Assembly: GCF_014648275.1 (NCBI RefSeq) | Contig: NZ_BMQU01000022.1 | Location: forward strand, 1-64,000 | DNA: 64,000 nt | Direction: 5' to 3' | Origin: Pseudomonas laurentiana | Lineage (GTDB): Bacteria > Pseudomonadota > Gammaproteobacteria > Pseudomonadales > Pseudomonadaceae | In this document: one piece after another, positions 32,444 through 41,958 of the stretch | Layout: every line of letters starts with the position of its first letter | Numbering within the stretch: the stretch's first letter is position 1 | Translations under genes and position numbers: made by a program | The notes under the pieces: generated by a model | The model's input: the letters and a program-made list of their open reading frames with translations, nothing else | The model's database searches: none | What the model was told of the DNA's origin: nothing

Positions 32444-33501
32444 TAGTGCGCCTTGAGGTTCTTCAGCTCGACCTGGGCAGCACCTTCGGCAGCGGTGGCG
32501 ATCTGGCCGATCACCCATGGCTGCTCGCCGGCTTCGCGCAGCACGTTCAGTGCCTTCTGGACATCGTCCTGAGCCACGCAGATGACCATGCCAACGCCGC
32601 AGTTCAGCACGCGGTGCATTTCGGTTTCATTGACGTTGCCTTGCTCTTGCAGCCAGTTGAACACCGCTGGACGTTCCCAGCTGGCGACGTCGACTACCGC
32701 CTGGGCGCCTTTTGGCAGCACGCGCGGGATGTTGTCGAGCAGGCCACCACCGGTGATGTGGGCCATGGCCTTGACTGCGCCAGTTTCCTTGATCAGCTTG
32801 AGCAGCGGCTTGACGTAGATGCGCGTTGGGGCCATCAGCAGGTCGGTCAGCGGTTTGCCTTCGAGCTGGATGTTCTCGATGTCTGCGCCAGCGACTTCGA
32901 TGATCTTGCGGATCAGCGAGTAACCGTTGGAGTGCGGGCCGGACGATGGCAGTGCGATCAGGGCGTCGCCGCTGGCAACACGGGAGCCATCGATGATATC
33001 GGCTTTCTCGACCACGCCGACGCAGAAACCTGCCAGGTCGTAGTCTTCGCCTTCGTACATGCCCGGCATTTCGGCGGTTTCACCACCGACCAGCGAGCAG
33101 CCAGCCAGTTCGCAACCGGCGCCGATACCGGTGACCACTTGGGCTGCGGTGTCGACGTTGAGCTTGCCGGTGGCATAGTAGTCAAGGAAGAACAGTGGCT
33201 CGGCGCCGCAGACCACCAGGTCGTTTACGCACATGGCGACCAGGTCGATGCCGATGCTGTCGTGCTTGTTCAGGTTCAGCGCCAGACGCAGCTTGGTGCC
33301 GACACCGTCGGTACCCGAGACCAGAACCGGCTGTTTGTAGCCGGCCGGGATTTCGCAGAGGGCGCCAAAACCGCCCAGGCCGCCCATGACTTCCGGGCGC
33401 GCCGTGCGCTTGGCCACGCCTTTGATGCGTTCGACCAATGCTTCACCGGCGTCGATGTCTACACCGGCGTCCTTGTAGCTCAGGGAGGGTTGCTTGCTCA
33501 T
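32443..33501 (-). CDS. purM: phosphoribosylformylglycinamidine cyclo-ligase
   Basis: A 352-residue ATP-dependent AIR synthetase, the fifth step of purine synthesis. It contains [12 protein letters not shown] and [11 protein letters not shown], the conserved phosphate- and metal-binding segments, and [12 protein letters not shown]. It is the first gene of the minus-strand purM-purN unit. Length is typical. Confidence 0.95.
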   Translation of the reverse strand: MSKQPSLSYKDAGVDIDAGEALVERIKGVAKRTARPEVMGGLGGFGALCEIPAGYKQPVLVSGTDGVGTKLRLALNLNKHDSIGIDLVAMCVNDLVVCGAEPLFFLDYYATGKLNVDTAAQVVTGIGAGCELAGCSLVGGETAEMPGMYEGEDYDLAGFCVGVVEKADIIDGSRVASGDALIALPSSGPHSNGYSLIRKIIEVAGADIENIQLEGKPLTDLLMAPTRIYVKPLLKLIKETGAVKAMAHITGGGLLDNIPRVLPKGAQAVVDVASWERPAVFNWLQEQGNVNETEMHRVLNCGVGMVICVAQDDVQKALNVLREAGEQPWVIGQIATAAEGAAQVELKNLKAH

Positions 33502-33843
33502 GATCCAGGCCTTTAGGGGGAGGGATTCGGGGGAATCGACCGTGACCTGCCAGGCAAAGCGGAGGTTGTCCTGCTGCCTGACCGTCGCCGGTCTGCGAAG
33601 GCGCGCGATTTTATCAGGGTTACCGGGTAGCGGCCATCCTCAGGCCGACGGGTAGAGCCTCAAACGATAGAAAAATGATGATTAACCACCTGTGACTGGT
33701 TGCCGCGCCATGTGCTGTATAAGGTATAGCCATGGTGTAGTGATGAAAATCACCGCGACGATTGAATGTTTTATCGGGGCCAGCGGTCTGAACCCGGGCG
33801 CGTTCAAGCGGCGCTTCTATTTATATAGGGACGGGAACCTCAC
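33502..33843. other. gene-free divergent region purM / DUF2066
   Basis: This 342-bp stretch must hold the promoters of both divergent genes. I see AT-rich patches near 33715-33735 (TGTATAAGGTATAG) and near 33818 (CTATTTATATAGG), which could be -10 regions for the plus-strand gene, but no clear -35 partner and no recognisable operator. Confidence 0.4.
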
Positions 33844-34896
33844 ATGCGTTTGTGCTCATATCTGGTCGTCGGCTGTGTTGCGCTGTTTGGCCTGGCGGCT
33901 CAGGCTGAAACCCTCTCCGGTTTGTACCAGGTGCGTGAACCGGTCAGTGGCCAGGGCGCCGAGGCGCGTACCCAGGCCACCGAGCAGGCACTCAATACCC
34001 TCGTGCTGCGCCTGACCGGTGACAGCAAGGCTCTGCAGAATCCGGCTGTTGTGGCCTTGCGCAAAGACCCGCAACAGATCATCAGTCAGTTTGGCTACGA
34101 AGCCGGTCCGCCTGAAACCCTGTTGGTGGACTTCGATCCGGGCAGCACTGATCGGGCATTGCGTCAGGCGGGCCTGGCCCTGTGGGGTAACAACCGCCCC
34201 GCGATTCTCGGTTGGTGGTTGAACGACAGCCCTGACGGTTCAACCCTGGTTGGCGATGGTCAAGGCAGTGCCGTGACCTTGCGCCGTGCGGCCCAGCACC
34301 GAGGCTTGCCTCTGCGTTTGCCGCTGGGGGATCTCGGCGAGCAACTGGTCGCTACTGCGAAGAATCTGGAGGGCACAGACCCGGCGCCACTGCGAGACGC
34401 TTCCGAGCGTTACGGTGCCGACGCATTGTTGGCGGTGCATGCCACTGAAACCGACGGTAAATGGCAGGGCACCTGGCGCCTGTGGCAGGGCGAGCAGCGT
34501 GAGCAGGGCAAGGTCGAAGGTGCGGACCCTGCGGCCTTGGCCGATGCGGTCATGCTGGCCGTGAGCAGTCGTTTGGCGTCGCAATTTGTTGCGCGCCCGG
34601 GGGCTGGCAGTGCAATGCAGTTGCAGGTGCAAGGCGCCAACCTGGAGCGTTACGCAGAGTTGGGACGGGTGCTGGAGCCATTCGGTGCACACTTGATCAG
34701 TGCCGAAAAGGACATCCTGACGTACACGGTTACGGGGAGCAGTGAGCAGCTTCGCGCCCAGTTGGGCCTGGCCAAGTTGCAGGAAATCCCTGCCAATACG
34801 CCGGGTGCGACAGCATCGGCCAGCGCTGAGCCTGCGGCTGTCGGTACACAAGCCGCTGCACCGCAGCCGTTCAATGGCCTGCGTTTTCGCTGGTAA
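33844..34896 (+). CDS. DUF2066 exported protein
   Basis: A 350-residue protein with a signal peptide (about 1-21, ending GLAAQA), then a DUF2066 body beginning ETLSGLYQVREPVSGQGAEA. The C-terminal 50 residues are Ala-rich. It is first of a plus-strand run with perM and hda, a stable order in pseudomonads. No biochemical role is known. Confidence 0.8.
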   Translation: MRLCSYLVVGCVALFGLAAQAETLSGLYQVREPVSGQGAEARTQATEQALNTLVLRLTGDSKALQNPAVVALRKDPQQIISQFGYEAGPPETLLVDFDPGSTDRALRQAGLALWGNNRPAILGWWLNDSPDGSTLVGDGQGSAVTLRRAAQHRGLPLRLPLGDLGEQLVATAKNLEGTDPAPLRDASERYGADALLAVHATETDGKWQGTWRLWQGEQREQGKVEGADPAALADAVMLAVSSRLASQFVARPGAGSAMQLQVQGANLERYAELGRVLEPFGAHLISAEKDILTYTVTGSSEQLRAQLGLAKLQEIPANTPGATASASAEPAAVGTQAAAPQPFNGLRFRW

Positions 34897-34908
34897 AGGG
34901 AGTGACTG

Positions 34909-35982
34909 ATGACGGACATGCGCCGTTGGGTGTGGTTGGGCATGGGGTTGCTCTGTGCGGCCCTGGTGTACTGGTTGCATGCCATTCTTACGCCGTTCCT
35001 GGTGGGGATCATGCTGGCTTACCTGGCCGACCCGCTGGTCGATCGCCTGGAGCGAGCAGGGTTGTCGCGCACCTGGGGTGTGGTGGTGGTTTTCAGTCTG
35101 TTCGGCTTGGTGATGCTGGCGCTGCTGCTGGTGTTGATTCCGATGTTGGCCAGGCAACTGGTACGCCTCTATGAGCTGACGCCGCAGATGCTGGATTGGC
35201 TGCAGCATGTGGCACTGCCCTGGGTGCAGGCGCGCCTGGGGCTGGCAGAAGGTTTCTGGCGTTTTGACAAGGTCAAGGCTGCGATCAGCGCGCATATGGG
35301 GCAAACCAGCGACATTGTTGGTGTGGTGTTGTCGCAGGCGACTGCGTCGGGTCTGGCCTTGCTCGGCTGGTTGGCCAACCTGGTGTTGATCCCCGTGGTC
35401 GGCTTCTACCTGCTGCGCGATTGGGACCTGATGATGGCCAGGCTGCGCAGCCTGTTGCCACGCCAGCGTGAAGCGCAAGCGGTGGTGCTGGCTGGCGAGT
35501 GTCACGATGTGCTGGGGGCGTTCGTTCGCGGCCAGTTGCTGGTCATGCTGGCGCTTGGGGTGATCTATGCGGCCGGGTTGATGCTGGTCGGACTGGAGCT
35601 GGGTCTGTTGATCGGTGTGCTGGCTGGGCTGGCGGCCATCGTGCCTTACATGGGGTTTATCATTGGTATCGGGGCGGCAATGGTCGCCGGGCTGTTCCAG
35701 TTTGGGGGTGAGTTGTATCCGTTACTGGGTATCGCCGCCGTATTCATGGTCGGTCAGATGCTCGAAGGCATGGTGCTGACGCCCTGGCTGGTAGGCGATC
35801 GTATTGGCCTGCATCCCGTGGCGGTGATTTTCGCCATTCTTGCCGGTGGTGAGTTGTTCGGCTTTACCGGCGTGTTACTGGCCTTGCCTGTTGCAGCGGT
35901 GATCATGGTGTTGTTGCGGCATGTCCATGACCTTTATAAAGAATCGGACATTTACGCAGGGCAGGTTGATCCTGATCTCTAG
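34909..35982 (+). CDS. AI-2E/PerM family transporter
   Basis: A 357-residue integral membrane protein with about seven or eight transmembrane segments (the first near 8-40, the last near 300-335) and the family region LGWLANLVLIPVVGFYLLRD. The family includes PerM permeases and the AI-2 exporter TqsA; substrate cannot be assigned. ATG follows GGGAG in the 12-bp gap after the DUF2066 gene. Confidence 0.85.
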   Translation: MTDMRRWVWLGMGLLCAALVYWLHAILTPFLVGIMLAYLADPLVDRLERAGLSRTWGVVVVFSLFGLVMLALLLVLIPMLARQLVRLYELTPQMLDWLQHVALPWVQARLGLAEGFWRFDKVKAAISAHMGQTSDIVGVVLSQATASGLALLGWLANLVLIPVVGFYLLRDWDLMMARLRSLLPRQREAQAVVLAGECHDVLGAFVRGQLLVMLALGVIYAAGLMLVGLELGLLIGVLAGLAAIVPYMGFIIGIGAAMVAGLFQFGGELYPLLGIAAVFMVGQMLEGMVLTPWLVGDRIGLHPVAVIFAILAGGELFGFTGVLLALPVAAVIMVLLRHVHDLYKESDIYAGQVDPDL

Positions 35983-36138
35983 GCTGATAGCAGTTGGCTT
36001 GCACCGGCGTCAGGTGTCGAATGCAAGCCTTTGATTTTGCTTATGGTCTTCTGCGATTGTGCGAGTGGCCTCACGGGTATAAACTTTGCAGACTTTTCAA
36101 GAAAGGCCCTTTGCGGCTTCCCAAGCCGCCCAGCCAGC

Positions 36139-36843
36139 ATGAAACCGATCCAGTTGCCCCTGGGTGTGCGTCTGCGTGATGACGCCACCTTCATCAACTA
36201 CTATCCGGGTGCCAACGCCGCAGCATTGGGCTACGTCGAGCGACTCTGCGAAGCCGACGCCGGCTGGACCGAAAGCCTTATCTACCTGTGGGGCAAGCAG
36301 GGTGTGGGCCGTACTCACCTGCTGCAGGCCGCCTGCCTGCGTTTTGAGCAGATGGGAGAGCCAGCCGTCTACCTGCCACTGGCGCAATTGCTCGACCGTG
36401 GCGTCGAGCTGCTGGATAACCTCGAACAGTACGAACTTGTCTGCCTTGACGACTTGCAGGCCATTGCCGGCAAGCCAGAATGGGAAGAGGCAATGTTTCA
36501 CCTGTTCAACCGCTTGCGTGACAGCGGCCGGCGGTTGTTGATTGCAGCGTCCAGTTCGCCTCGCGAGCTGCCAATCAAGCTGGCTGACCTCAAATCGCGC
36601 CTGACCATGGCGTTGATCTTCCAAATGCGCGCCTTGTCCGACGAAGACAAGCTGCGTGCCCTGCAATTACGTGCTTCGCGCCGTGGCCTGCACCTGACCG
36701 ATGAGGTTGGGCACTTCATTCTTACCCGTGGTACTCGCAGCATGAGTGCGCTGTTCGATCTGCTCGAACGTCTTGATCAGGCGTCGCTGCAAGCGCAACG
36801 CAAGCTGACGATTCCTTTTTTGAAGGAAACCTTGGGCTGGTAA
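36139..36843 (+). CDS. hda: DnaA regulatory inactivator Hda
   Basis: A 234-residue AAA+ protein that, with the loaded beta clamp, stimulates ATP hydrolysis by DnaA to prevent re-initiation. The N terminus MKPIQLPLGV holds the clamp-binding motif; Walker A is GKQGVGRT (residues 52-59), Walker B is LVCLDD. ATG 36139 is chosen because it yields this N terminus; the frame extends to 36031 without similarity. It follows perM by 156 bp. Confidence 0.93.
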   Translation: MKPIQLPLGVRLRDDATFINYYPGANAAALGYVERLCEADAGWTESLIYLWGKQGVGRTHLLQAACLRFEQMGEPAVYLPLAQLLDRGVELLDNLEQYELVCLDDLQAIAGKPEWEEAMFHLFNRLRDSGRRLLIAASSSPRELPIKLADLKSRLTMALIFQMRALSDEDKLRALQLRASRRGLHLTDEVGHFILTRGTRSMSALFDLLERLDQASLQAQRKLTIPFLKETLGW

Positions 36844-36957
36844 CGGCGAGCTAGAGCCTCAGCACATAAAAGTCACATTTTTTTCGATTGAATTTGCAAA
36901 TCGACCCGATAGAAGGCATAGTTTCCCCCTCATTGAACTCTAGACACGGTCGTGCCC

Positions 36958-37593
36958 ATGCTAAATCGCTTCGCACCCCTCGTGCCCCTCGCACTTGTAA
37001 CCCTGCTTTTTGGCTGCGCGGCGCATAGCCCTGTATCGCAGCAGCAGGCGCAGCAATCCATCGCTGCTCATCACGCGTTCACCAAATCTTCTGGCACCTC
37101 GTCGGTGTTTGACGAGGAGCTGGCAACTGAAGAAGAGTTGAGCGAGTTTGGCAGCAGCAAGCCTTACCAGCTGCCAGCACTGGCCGATAACATTCTTGAG
37201 CGCGGCATGTCCCTGATCGGTACCCGTTACCGTTTCGGCGGCACCACCGAGGCTTCGGGCTTCGACTGCAGCGGTTTCATCGGTTATCTGTTTCGTGAGG
37301 AAGCTGGCATGAACCTGCCACGTTCGACCCGCGAGATGATCAACGTCAAGGCGCCTCAGGTTGCGCGTAACAACCTGAAACCGGGCGATTTGCTGTTCTT
37401 CAGCACCAATGGTCGCGGCCGCGTCAGCCATGCCGGTATCTACCTGGGTGACGATCAGTTCATTCACTCCAGCAGCCGTCGTAGCGGTGGCGTGCGAATC
37501 GACAGCCTTGGCGATCGCTACTGGAGCAAAACCTTCATCGAAGCCAAGCGTGCGCTGGCAATGGCGGGTCCGACCACCATTTCGCGCAACTAA
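36958..37593 (+). CDS. NlpC/P60 lipoprotein endopeptidase 1
   Basis: A 211-residue lipoprotein: signal and lipobox LLFGC (C20), linker, then an NlpC/P60 peptidase domain with catalytic Cys in SGFDCSGFIGY, His in VSHAGIYLGD and a polar third residue near FIHSSS. The family cleaves peptide stems of peptidoglycan (MepS/Spr-like). ATG 36958 is used; a GTG at 36952 is also in frame and no strong ribosome site decides. A paralogue follows. Confidence 0.88.
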   Translation: MLNRFAPLVPLALVTLLFGCAAHSPVSQQQAQQSIAAHHAFTKSSGTSSVFDEELATEEELSEFGSSKPYQLPALADNILERGMSLIGTRYRFGGTTEASGFDCSGFIGYLFREEAGMNLPRSTREMINVKAPQVARNNLKPGDLLFFSTNGRGRVSHAGIYLGDDQFIHSSSRRSGGVRIDSLGDRYWSKTFIEAKRALAMAGPTTISRN

Positions 37594-37610
37594 GCCTCGA
37601 TCAGGTTTGA

Positions 37611-37643
37611 CACGGCGACGTAGCCCCAGGGCGCGTCGCCGTG
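37611..37643. terminator. hairpin between the two NlpC/P60 genes
   Basis: A perfect 10-bp stem, CACGGCGACG with CGTCGCCGTG, encloses a 13-base loop, followed by CGTGTTTG. It may partly separate expression of the two paralogues. Confidence 0.55.
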
Positions 37644-37725
37644 CGTGTTTGTAGAAAGCGTCTAATCTTCACTACCACTATTTTCTGGCCAAGTGCCAGC
37701 CGGCTTCAGACAGGACGTTCTGACT

Positions 37726-38262
37726 ATGTCGATGATGGCGCGTTTCGCTGTACTTGCCCTGGCAGCGCTGCTGGGCGCTTGCTCAAGCCAGGCTCCGGCC
37801 CCGCGTGTGGTTGAACCCGCTGCTGCGGCGCCGCAAGTCTATTTCTCCCCGGTTGCCGAAGATGTACTGTTCCGAGCCTTGGGCCTGGTAGGTACGCCGT
37901 ACCGTTGGGGCGGTAACACCCCGGACTCCGGATTCGATTGCAGCGGCCTGATCGGCTATGTTTATCGTGATGCTGCAGGCATTTCCCTGCCGCGCTCTAC
38001 CCGTGAAATGATCGGTATTCGTGCACCGACCATCGACCGTAATGCGTTGCAGTCTGGCGATCTGGTGTTTTTTGCCACCAATGGTGGTTCAGAGGTCAGC
38101 CATGCGGGCATCTATGTCGGCGAAGGGCGTTTCGTCCATGCGCCTCGTACCGGTGGTACGGTGCGCCTGGACTACCTGGCCAACAGCTATTGGCAAAAGG
38201 CTTACCTGAACGCCAAGCGTGTCCTGCCGTCACCGCAGCCGGACCTGGCGCGCAACCCCTGA
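37726..38262 (+). CDS. NlpC/P60 lipoprotein endopeptidase 2
   Basis: A 178-residue lipoprotein with lipobox LLGAC (C19) and the same peptidase core as its neighbour: SGFDCSGLIGY, RSTREMIG and VSHAGIYVGE. It lacks the acidic linker of the first copy. Several clustered ATGs (37726, 37732, 37735) are possible starts. The pair is probably an old tandem duplication acting on cell-wall remodelling in the periplasm. Confidence 0.88.
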   Translation: MSMMARFAVLALAALLGACSSQAPAPRVVEPAAAAPQVYFSPVAEDVLFRALGLVGTPYRWGGNTPDSGFDCSGLIGYVYRDAAGISLPRSTREMIGIRAPTIDRNALQSGDLVFFATNGGSEVSHAGIYVGEGRFVHAPRTGGTVRLDYLANSYWQKAYLNAKRVLPSPQPDLARNP

Positions 38263-38280
38263 TCTTGAGCGAGGTAGGCG

Positions 38281-38928
38281 ATGACCGGTCAGACGCTCTA
38301 CCTCGACGATGCCCTCTACCACTACCTGCAAGGTGTTTCACTGCGTGAAACGCCGCTGCTGGCGCGCTTGCGTGCCGAGACCCAGGCCTTACCCGAAGCG
38401 CGTTGGCAGGTTGCGCCCGAGCAGGGGCAGTTGCTTGCGTTGCTGATACGGTTGATTGGTGCTCGTCGAGTCATCGAAGTGGGCACGTTTACCGGTTACA
38501 GCGCCTTGTGCATGGCGCAGGCCATGGAGGCAGGGCATCTACTGTGTTGCGACCTGCCTGGCGATTACAACGCCACCGCCCAGCGCTACTGGCACGATGC
38601 CGGTGTTGCCGAGCGTATTGAGCTGCGGTTGGGCCCGGCCTTGCAAACCCTGGCGACACTGAGCGCAGAATCGTTCGACATGATCTTCATTGATGCCGAC
38701 AAGGCCAATTACCCACGTTACCTGGAGGAAGCCTTGCGCTTGCTGCGGCCGGGTGGCTTGGTGGCTTTCGACAACACCCTGTGGAGTGGGCGCGTGCTTC
38801 AGGTCGTGCCAGACAGCGAAGACACCCGAGCCATCCAGGCGCTGAATGCCGCGTTGAGGGATGATCAGCGGGTGGATGTGTCGTTGTTGCCGCTGGGGGA
38901 TGGGTTGACCCTGTGCCGCAAGCGTTGA
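38281..38928 (+). CDS. class I SAM O-methyltransferase (COMT type)
   Basis: A 215-residue cation-dependent O-methyltransferase: SAM motif VIEVGTFTGYSAL, metal-binding FIDADKANY and the DNTLWSGRV segment that holds further metal ligands. Family members methylate catechols or related compounds; the substrate is unknown. It lies 18 bp after the second NlpC/P60 gene and just before the cobalamin promoter. Confidence 0.88.
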   Translation: MTGQTLYLDDALYHYLQGVSLRETPLLARLRAETQALPEARWQVAPEQGQLLALLIRLIGARRVIEVGTFTGYSALCMAQAMEAGHLLCCDLPGDYNATAQRYWHDAGVAERIELRLGPALQTLATLSAESFDMIFIDADKANYPRYLEEALRLLRPGGLVAFDNTLWSGRVLQVVPDSEDTRAIQALNAALRDDQRVDVSLLPLGDGLTLCRKR

Positions 38929-38985
38929 GACGGCCGACTAGAGTGTCCTGCACCGTATTGATCTGCGGCAGCATGACAGCATTCA

Positions 38986-39014
38986 TTGACGCTCCTTGCC
39001 CAACCCTCTAACCT
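38986..39014 (+). promoter_or_regulatory. sigma-70 promoter of the cobalamin operon
   Basis: TTGACG (38986-38991) and TAACCT (39009-39014) are separated by 17 bp. Transcription would start near 39021, exactly at the beginning of the riboswitch, which supports the call. Confidence 0.65.
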
Positions 39015-39024
39015 TCGCGACTTG

Positions 39025-39230
39025 TTTCAGGTGCTCTGCAGTCATAGTGGCTGGCAGGGTGAAACAGGGAAGCCGGTGGGCGCTTGCAGCGCGATTCCGG
39101 CGCTGCCCCCGCAACGGTAGGTGAGTCAAGGCTACGCAGGGCCACGGGGTCAACGACCCTGGAAGGCGCGTTGCCAGGGTGTTCATAGCCCCGCTCACAA
39201 GCCCGGAGACCGGCCTGTTACAGCCAACGG
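39025..39230 (+). ncRNA. adenosylcobalamin riboswitch
   Basis: Class signatures are in order: AGGGAAGCCGGTG near 39067, GATTCCGGCGCTGCCCCCGC near 39093 and the B12 box AAGCCCGGAGACCGGCC at 39199-39215. It controls the downstream cob operon, normally switching it off when adenosylcobalamin is plentiful. A 7-bp stem at 39230-39248 (GCATCAC/GTGATGC) may belong to the expression platform. Confidence 0.92.
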
Positions 39231-39410
39231 CATCACGGAGGGTGATGCGCGGTACGCCGGCCCCTGGCCGCAGCCCTGCGCGTTTTCCGTGTGCTTTGTC
39301 CATTCATCTGTCGCGCCGCCTGGTGGCCTTCCAAACCCCAGCCCTTGCCGGTCGTTGTTGCTGACGATGACCTGTGCTGCCCGGCCGACAGTTGCCTGCG
39401 GAGACTACCG
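39231..39410 (+). other. long leader between riboswitch and cobO
   Basis: About 180 bases separate the aptamer from cobO. Apart from the 39230-39248 hairpin I see no clear terminator with a U-run, so the switch probably acts on translation or by a structure I cannot fold by eye. A reading frame from 39291 is open and in phase with cobO, but its predicted peptide does not look like the family. Confidence 0.5.
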
Positions 39411-40022
39411 ATGACCGAATCCACCGAGCGCGACGAACGCCACTTGGCGCGCATGCTGCGTAAAAAGGCAGTGATCGACGAGCGCATTGCCAATTCCCCC
39501 AACGAGTGCGGTTTGCTGCTGGTCCTGGGCGGTAATGGCAAGGGCAAGAGCAGTTCGGCATTTGGCATGCTCGCTCGCGCCATGGGCCACGGCATGCAGT
39601 GCGGTGTGGTGCAGTTCATCAAGGGCCGTAACAGTACCGGCGAAGAGCTGTTTTTCCGGCGTTTCCCTGAACAGGTGCGTTACCACGTCATGGGCGAGGG
39701 CTTTACCTGGGAAACCCAGGACCGGCAGCGCGATATTGCGGCAGCTGAAGCGGCTTGGGCCGTGACGCGCGAGTTGTTGCAGGACCCAGGTATCAGCCTG
39801 GTGGTGCTCGACGAGCTGAACATCGCCCTCAAGCACGGCTACCTCGACCTGGATCAGGTGCTCACCGACCTGCAGGCCCGACCGCCGATGCAGCATGTGA
39901 TCGTCACTGGTCGCGGCGCCAAGCCAGAGCTGATCGAGCTGGCCGATACCGTCACCGAAATGGGCATGATCAAGCATGCGTTCCAAGCGGGTATTCGTGC
40001 CCAGAAAGGCATTGAGCTATGA
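39411..40022 (+). CDS. cobO: cob(I)yrinic acid a,c-diamide adenosyltransferase
   Basis: A 203-residue CobA/BtuR-type enzyme adding the adenosyl ligand to reduced corrinoids. The P-loop is GGNGKGKSSS and LVVLDELNIAL is the Walker B region. The start MTESTERDERH is preceded by CGGAGA. First gene of the operon, downstream of the riboswitch; its stop overlaps cobB in ATGA. Confidence 0.95.
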   Translation: MTESTERDERHLARMLRKKAVIDERIANSPNECGLLLVLGGNGKGKSSSAFGMLARAMGHGMQCGVVQFIKGRNSTGEELFFRRFPEQVRYHVMGEGFTWETQDRQRDIAAAEAAWAVTRELLQDPGISLVVLDELNIALKHGYLDLDQVLTDLQARPPMQHVIVTGRGAKPELIELADTVTEMGMIKHAFQAGIRAQKGIEL

Positions 40023-41314
40023 GTGAAACCCGGCATTGCCCGGCGGTATTGATTGCTGCGCCGGCGTCCGGTCAGGGCAAGACCACGGTCACTGCGGCGT
40101 TGGCGCGGCTGCACCGCAATCAGGGCCGAAAGGTGCGGGTGTTCAAATGTGGCCCGGACTTTCTCGATCCAATGATCCTGGAGCGAGCCAGTGGCGCCCC
40201 GGTCTACCAGTTGGACCTGTGGATGATCGGCGCCGAGCAGAGCCGCCGCTTGCTGTGGGAAGCCGCGGCTGAAGCCGACGTGATTCTCATCGAGGGCGTG
40301 ATGGGCCTGTTTGACGGTACGCCATCGAGTGCCGATCTGGCCCGGCACTTTGGCGTGCCCGTGCTGGCCGTGATCGATGGTACGGCCATGGCGCAAACCT
40401 TCGGTGCTTTGGCGTTGGGCCTGGCGCGCTATCAGCCCGACCTGCCATTTGCTGGCGTACTGGCTAACCGCGTCGGCTCATTGCGCCACGCACAACTTCT
40501 GGAGGGTAGCCTCACCGAGGGGCTGCGTTGGTATGGTGGCCTGTCACGGGAAACCGCCATCGAGTTGCCAAGTCGGCACTTGGGGCTGGTCCAGGCCAGT
40601 GAATTGAATGACCTTGACTTGCGTCTTGATGCCGCCGCCCAGGCACTGGGAGGTAGCTGCGAGTCGGCGTTGCCACCGAGCGTGGCATTTGCTGCTCCGC
40701 AACCGTACACGGTTGACGCGTTGCTGGCCGGCGTGCGGATTGCCGTGGCCCGTGACGAGGCTTTTGCCTTTACCTATGGCGCCAACCTCGATCTGCTCCG
40801 GGAGATGGGAGCACAATTGAGCTTTTTCTCGCCGCTGCATGACGCCCAACTGCCGGAGGCCGACAGCCTGTATTTACCGGGTGGCTATCCCGAGCTGCAC
40901 CATCGGGCCTTGGCGGCCAACCTGCCCATGCTGACGGCTATTCGCGCCCATCATCAATTGGGCAAGCCCGTGTTGGCTGAGTGCGGCGGTATGCTTTATC
41001 TGCTTGATGCTCTCACCGATGTGGCAGGTGAGCGGGCCGAGTTGCTGGGTCTGTTGCCGGGTGAGGCTGTGATGCAAAAGCGTCTGGCGGCACTGGCACT
41101 GCAAAGCGTGGCGTTGCCGGAAGGCACGCTGCGCGGACACACCTACCACCATTCGTTGACCCAGACCGAATTGACCCCGATTGCACGTGGACAGAGCCCT
41201 AACGGTGGTCGCGGGGCTGAAGCTGTCTACCGTGCCGGGCGGCTGACGGCCTCCTACGTACATTTCTATTTTCCTTCCAACCCACAAGCGTCGGCGGCGC
41301 TATTGGCACCATGA
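40019..41314 (+). CDS. cobB: cobyrinate a,c-diamide synthase
   Basis: A 431-residue amidotransferase (CobB/CbiA) that amidates the a and c carboxylates using glutamine and ATP. N-terminal P-loop APASGQGKTTVTAAL; C-terminal class I-like glutaminase domain with the nucleophile in AECGGMLYLL. Overlaps both neighbours by 4 bases, so translation is coupled along the operon. Confidence 0.95.
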   Translation: MSETRHCPAVLIAAPASGQGKTTVTAALARLHRNQGRKVRVFKCGPDFLDPMILERASGAPVYQLDLWMIGAEQSRRLLWEAAAEADVILIEGVMGLFDGTPSSADLARHFGVPVLAVIDGTAMAQTFGALALGLARYQPDLPFAGVLANRVGSLRHAQLLEGSLTEGLRWYGGLSRETAIELPSRHLGLVQASELNDLDLRLDAAAQALGGSCESALPPSVAFAAPQPYTVDALLAGVRIAVARDEAFAFTYGANLDLLREMGAQLSFFSPLHDAQLPEADSLYLPGGYPELHHRALAANLPMLTAIRAHHQLGKPVLAECGGMLYLLDALTDVAGERAELLGLLPGEAVMQKRLAALALQSVALPEGTLRGHTYHHSLTQTELTPIARGQSPNGGRGAEAVYRAGRLTASYVHFYFPSNPQASAALLAP

Positions 41315-41958
41315 GCGAACAAGCTTTCAGCGCAGACGAACGGGCGGCGGTTTATCGTGCGATCGCCGAGCGCCGTGATATGCGTCATTTCATCGGCGGC
41401 AAGGTGGCACCTGAGCTCCTGGCGCGCCTGCTTCAGGCCGCACACCAGGCGCCCAGCGTTGGCTTGATGCAGCCTTGGCGTTTTATCCGCATCACTGACC
41501 GGGGCTTGCGTCAGCGTATCCAGGCTGTTGTGGAGCAGGAGCGGGTGCGCACCGCCGAAGCGCTTGGCGAGCGCGCCGATGATTTCATGAAGCTCAAGGT
41601 CGAAGGTATCAGCGACTGTGCCGAGGTGCTGGTGGCGGCGTTGATGGACAAGCGCGAGGGGCATATTTTCGGCCGCCGTACCTTGCCCGAAATGGACTTG
41701 GCGTCACTTTCCTGCGCTATCCAGAACCTCTGGTTGGCAGCACGGGCCGAAGGCCTGGGGATGGGCTGGGTATCCCTGTTCGAACCACAGGCCCTGGCTG
41801 ATCTGCTGGGTATGCCCGAGGGCGCCAAGCCGCTGGCGGTGCTCTGCCTGGGCCCGGTGGCGGCATTCTACCCTGCACCAATGCTTGAGCTGGAAGGCTG
41901 GACCAAGGCGCGTCCACTCGACGACATGCTGTATGAAAACCAATGGGGGGAGCGTTGA
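41311..41958 (+). CDS. bluB: 5,6-dimethylbenzimidazole synthase
   Basis: A 215-residue nitroreductase-fold enzyme that fragments reduced FMN to make the lower ligand DMB under oxygen. Family features include [12 protein letters not shown] near the N terminus and the [15 protein letters not shown] segment. Its presence shows that this strain can make DMB aerobically. The ATG lies in the cobB stop (ATGA) and the stop shares a base with cbiB. Confidence 0.93.
   Translation: MSEQAFSADERAAVYRAIAERRDMRHFIGGKVAPELLARLLQAAHQAPSVGLMQPWRFIRITDRGLRQRIQAVVEQERVRTAEALGERADDFMKLKVEGISDCAEVLVAALMDKREGHIFGRRTLPEMDLASLSCAIQNLWLAARAEGLGMGWVSLFEPQALADLLGMPEGAKPLAVLCLGPVAAFYPAPMLELEGWTKARPLDDMLYENQWGER

Noticed and set aside
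39291..39410. N-terminal extension of cobO from ATG 39291
   Set aside because: The extra 40 residues are Cys/Pro-rich and unlike the family; the standard start at 39411 has a ribosome site.
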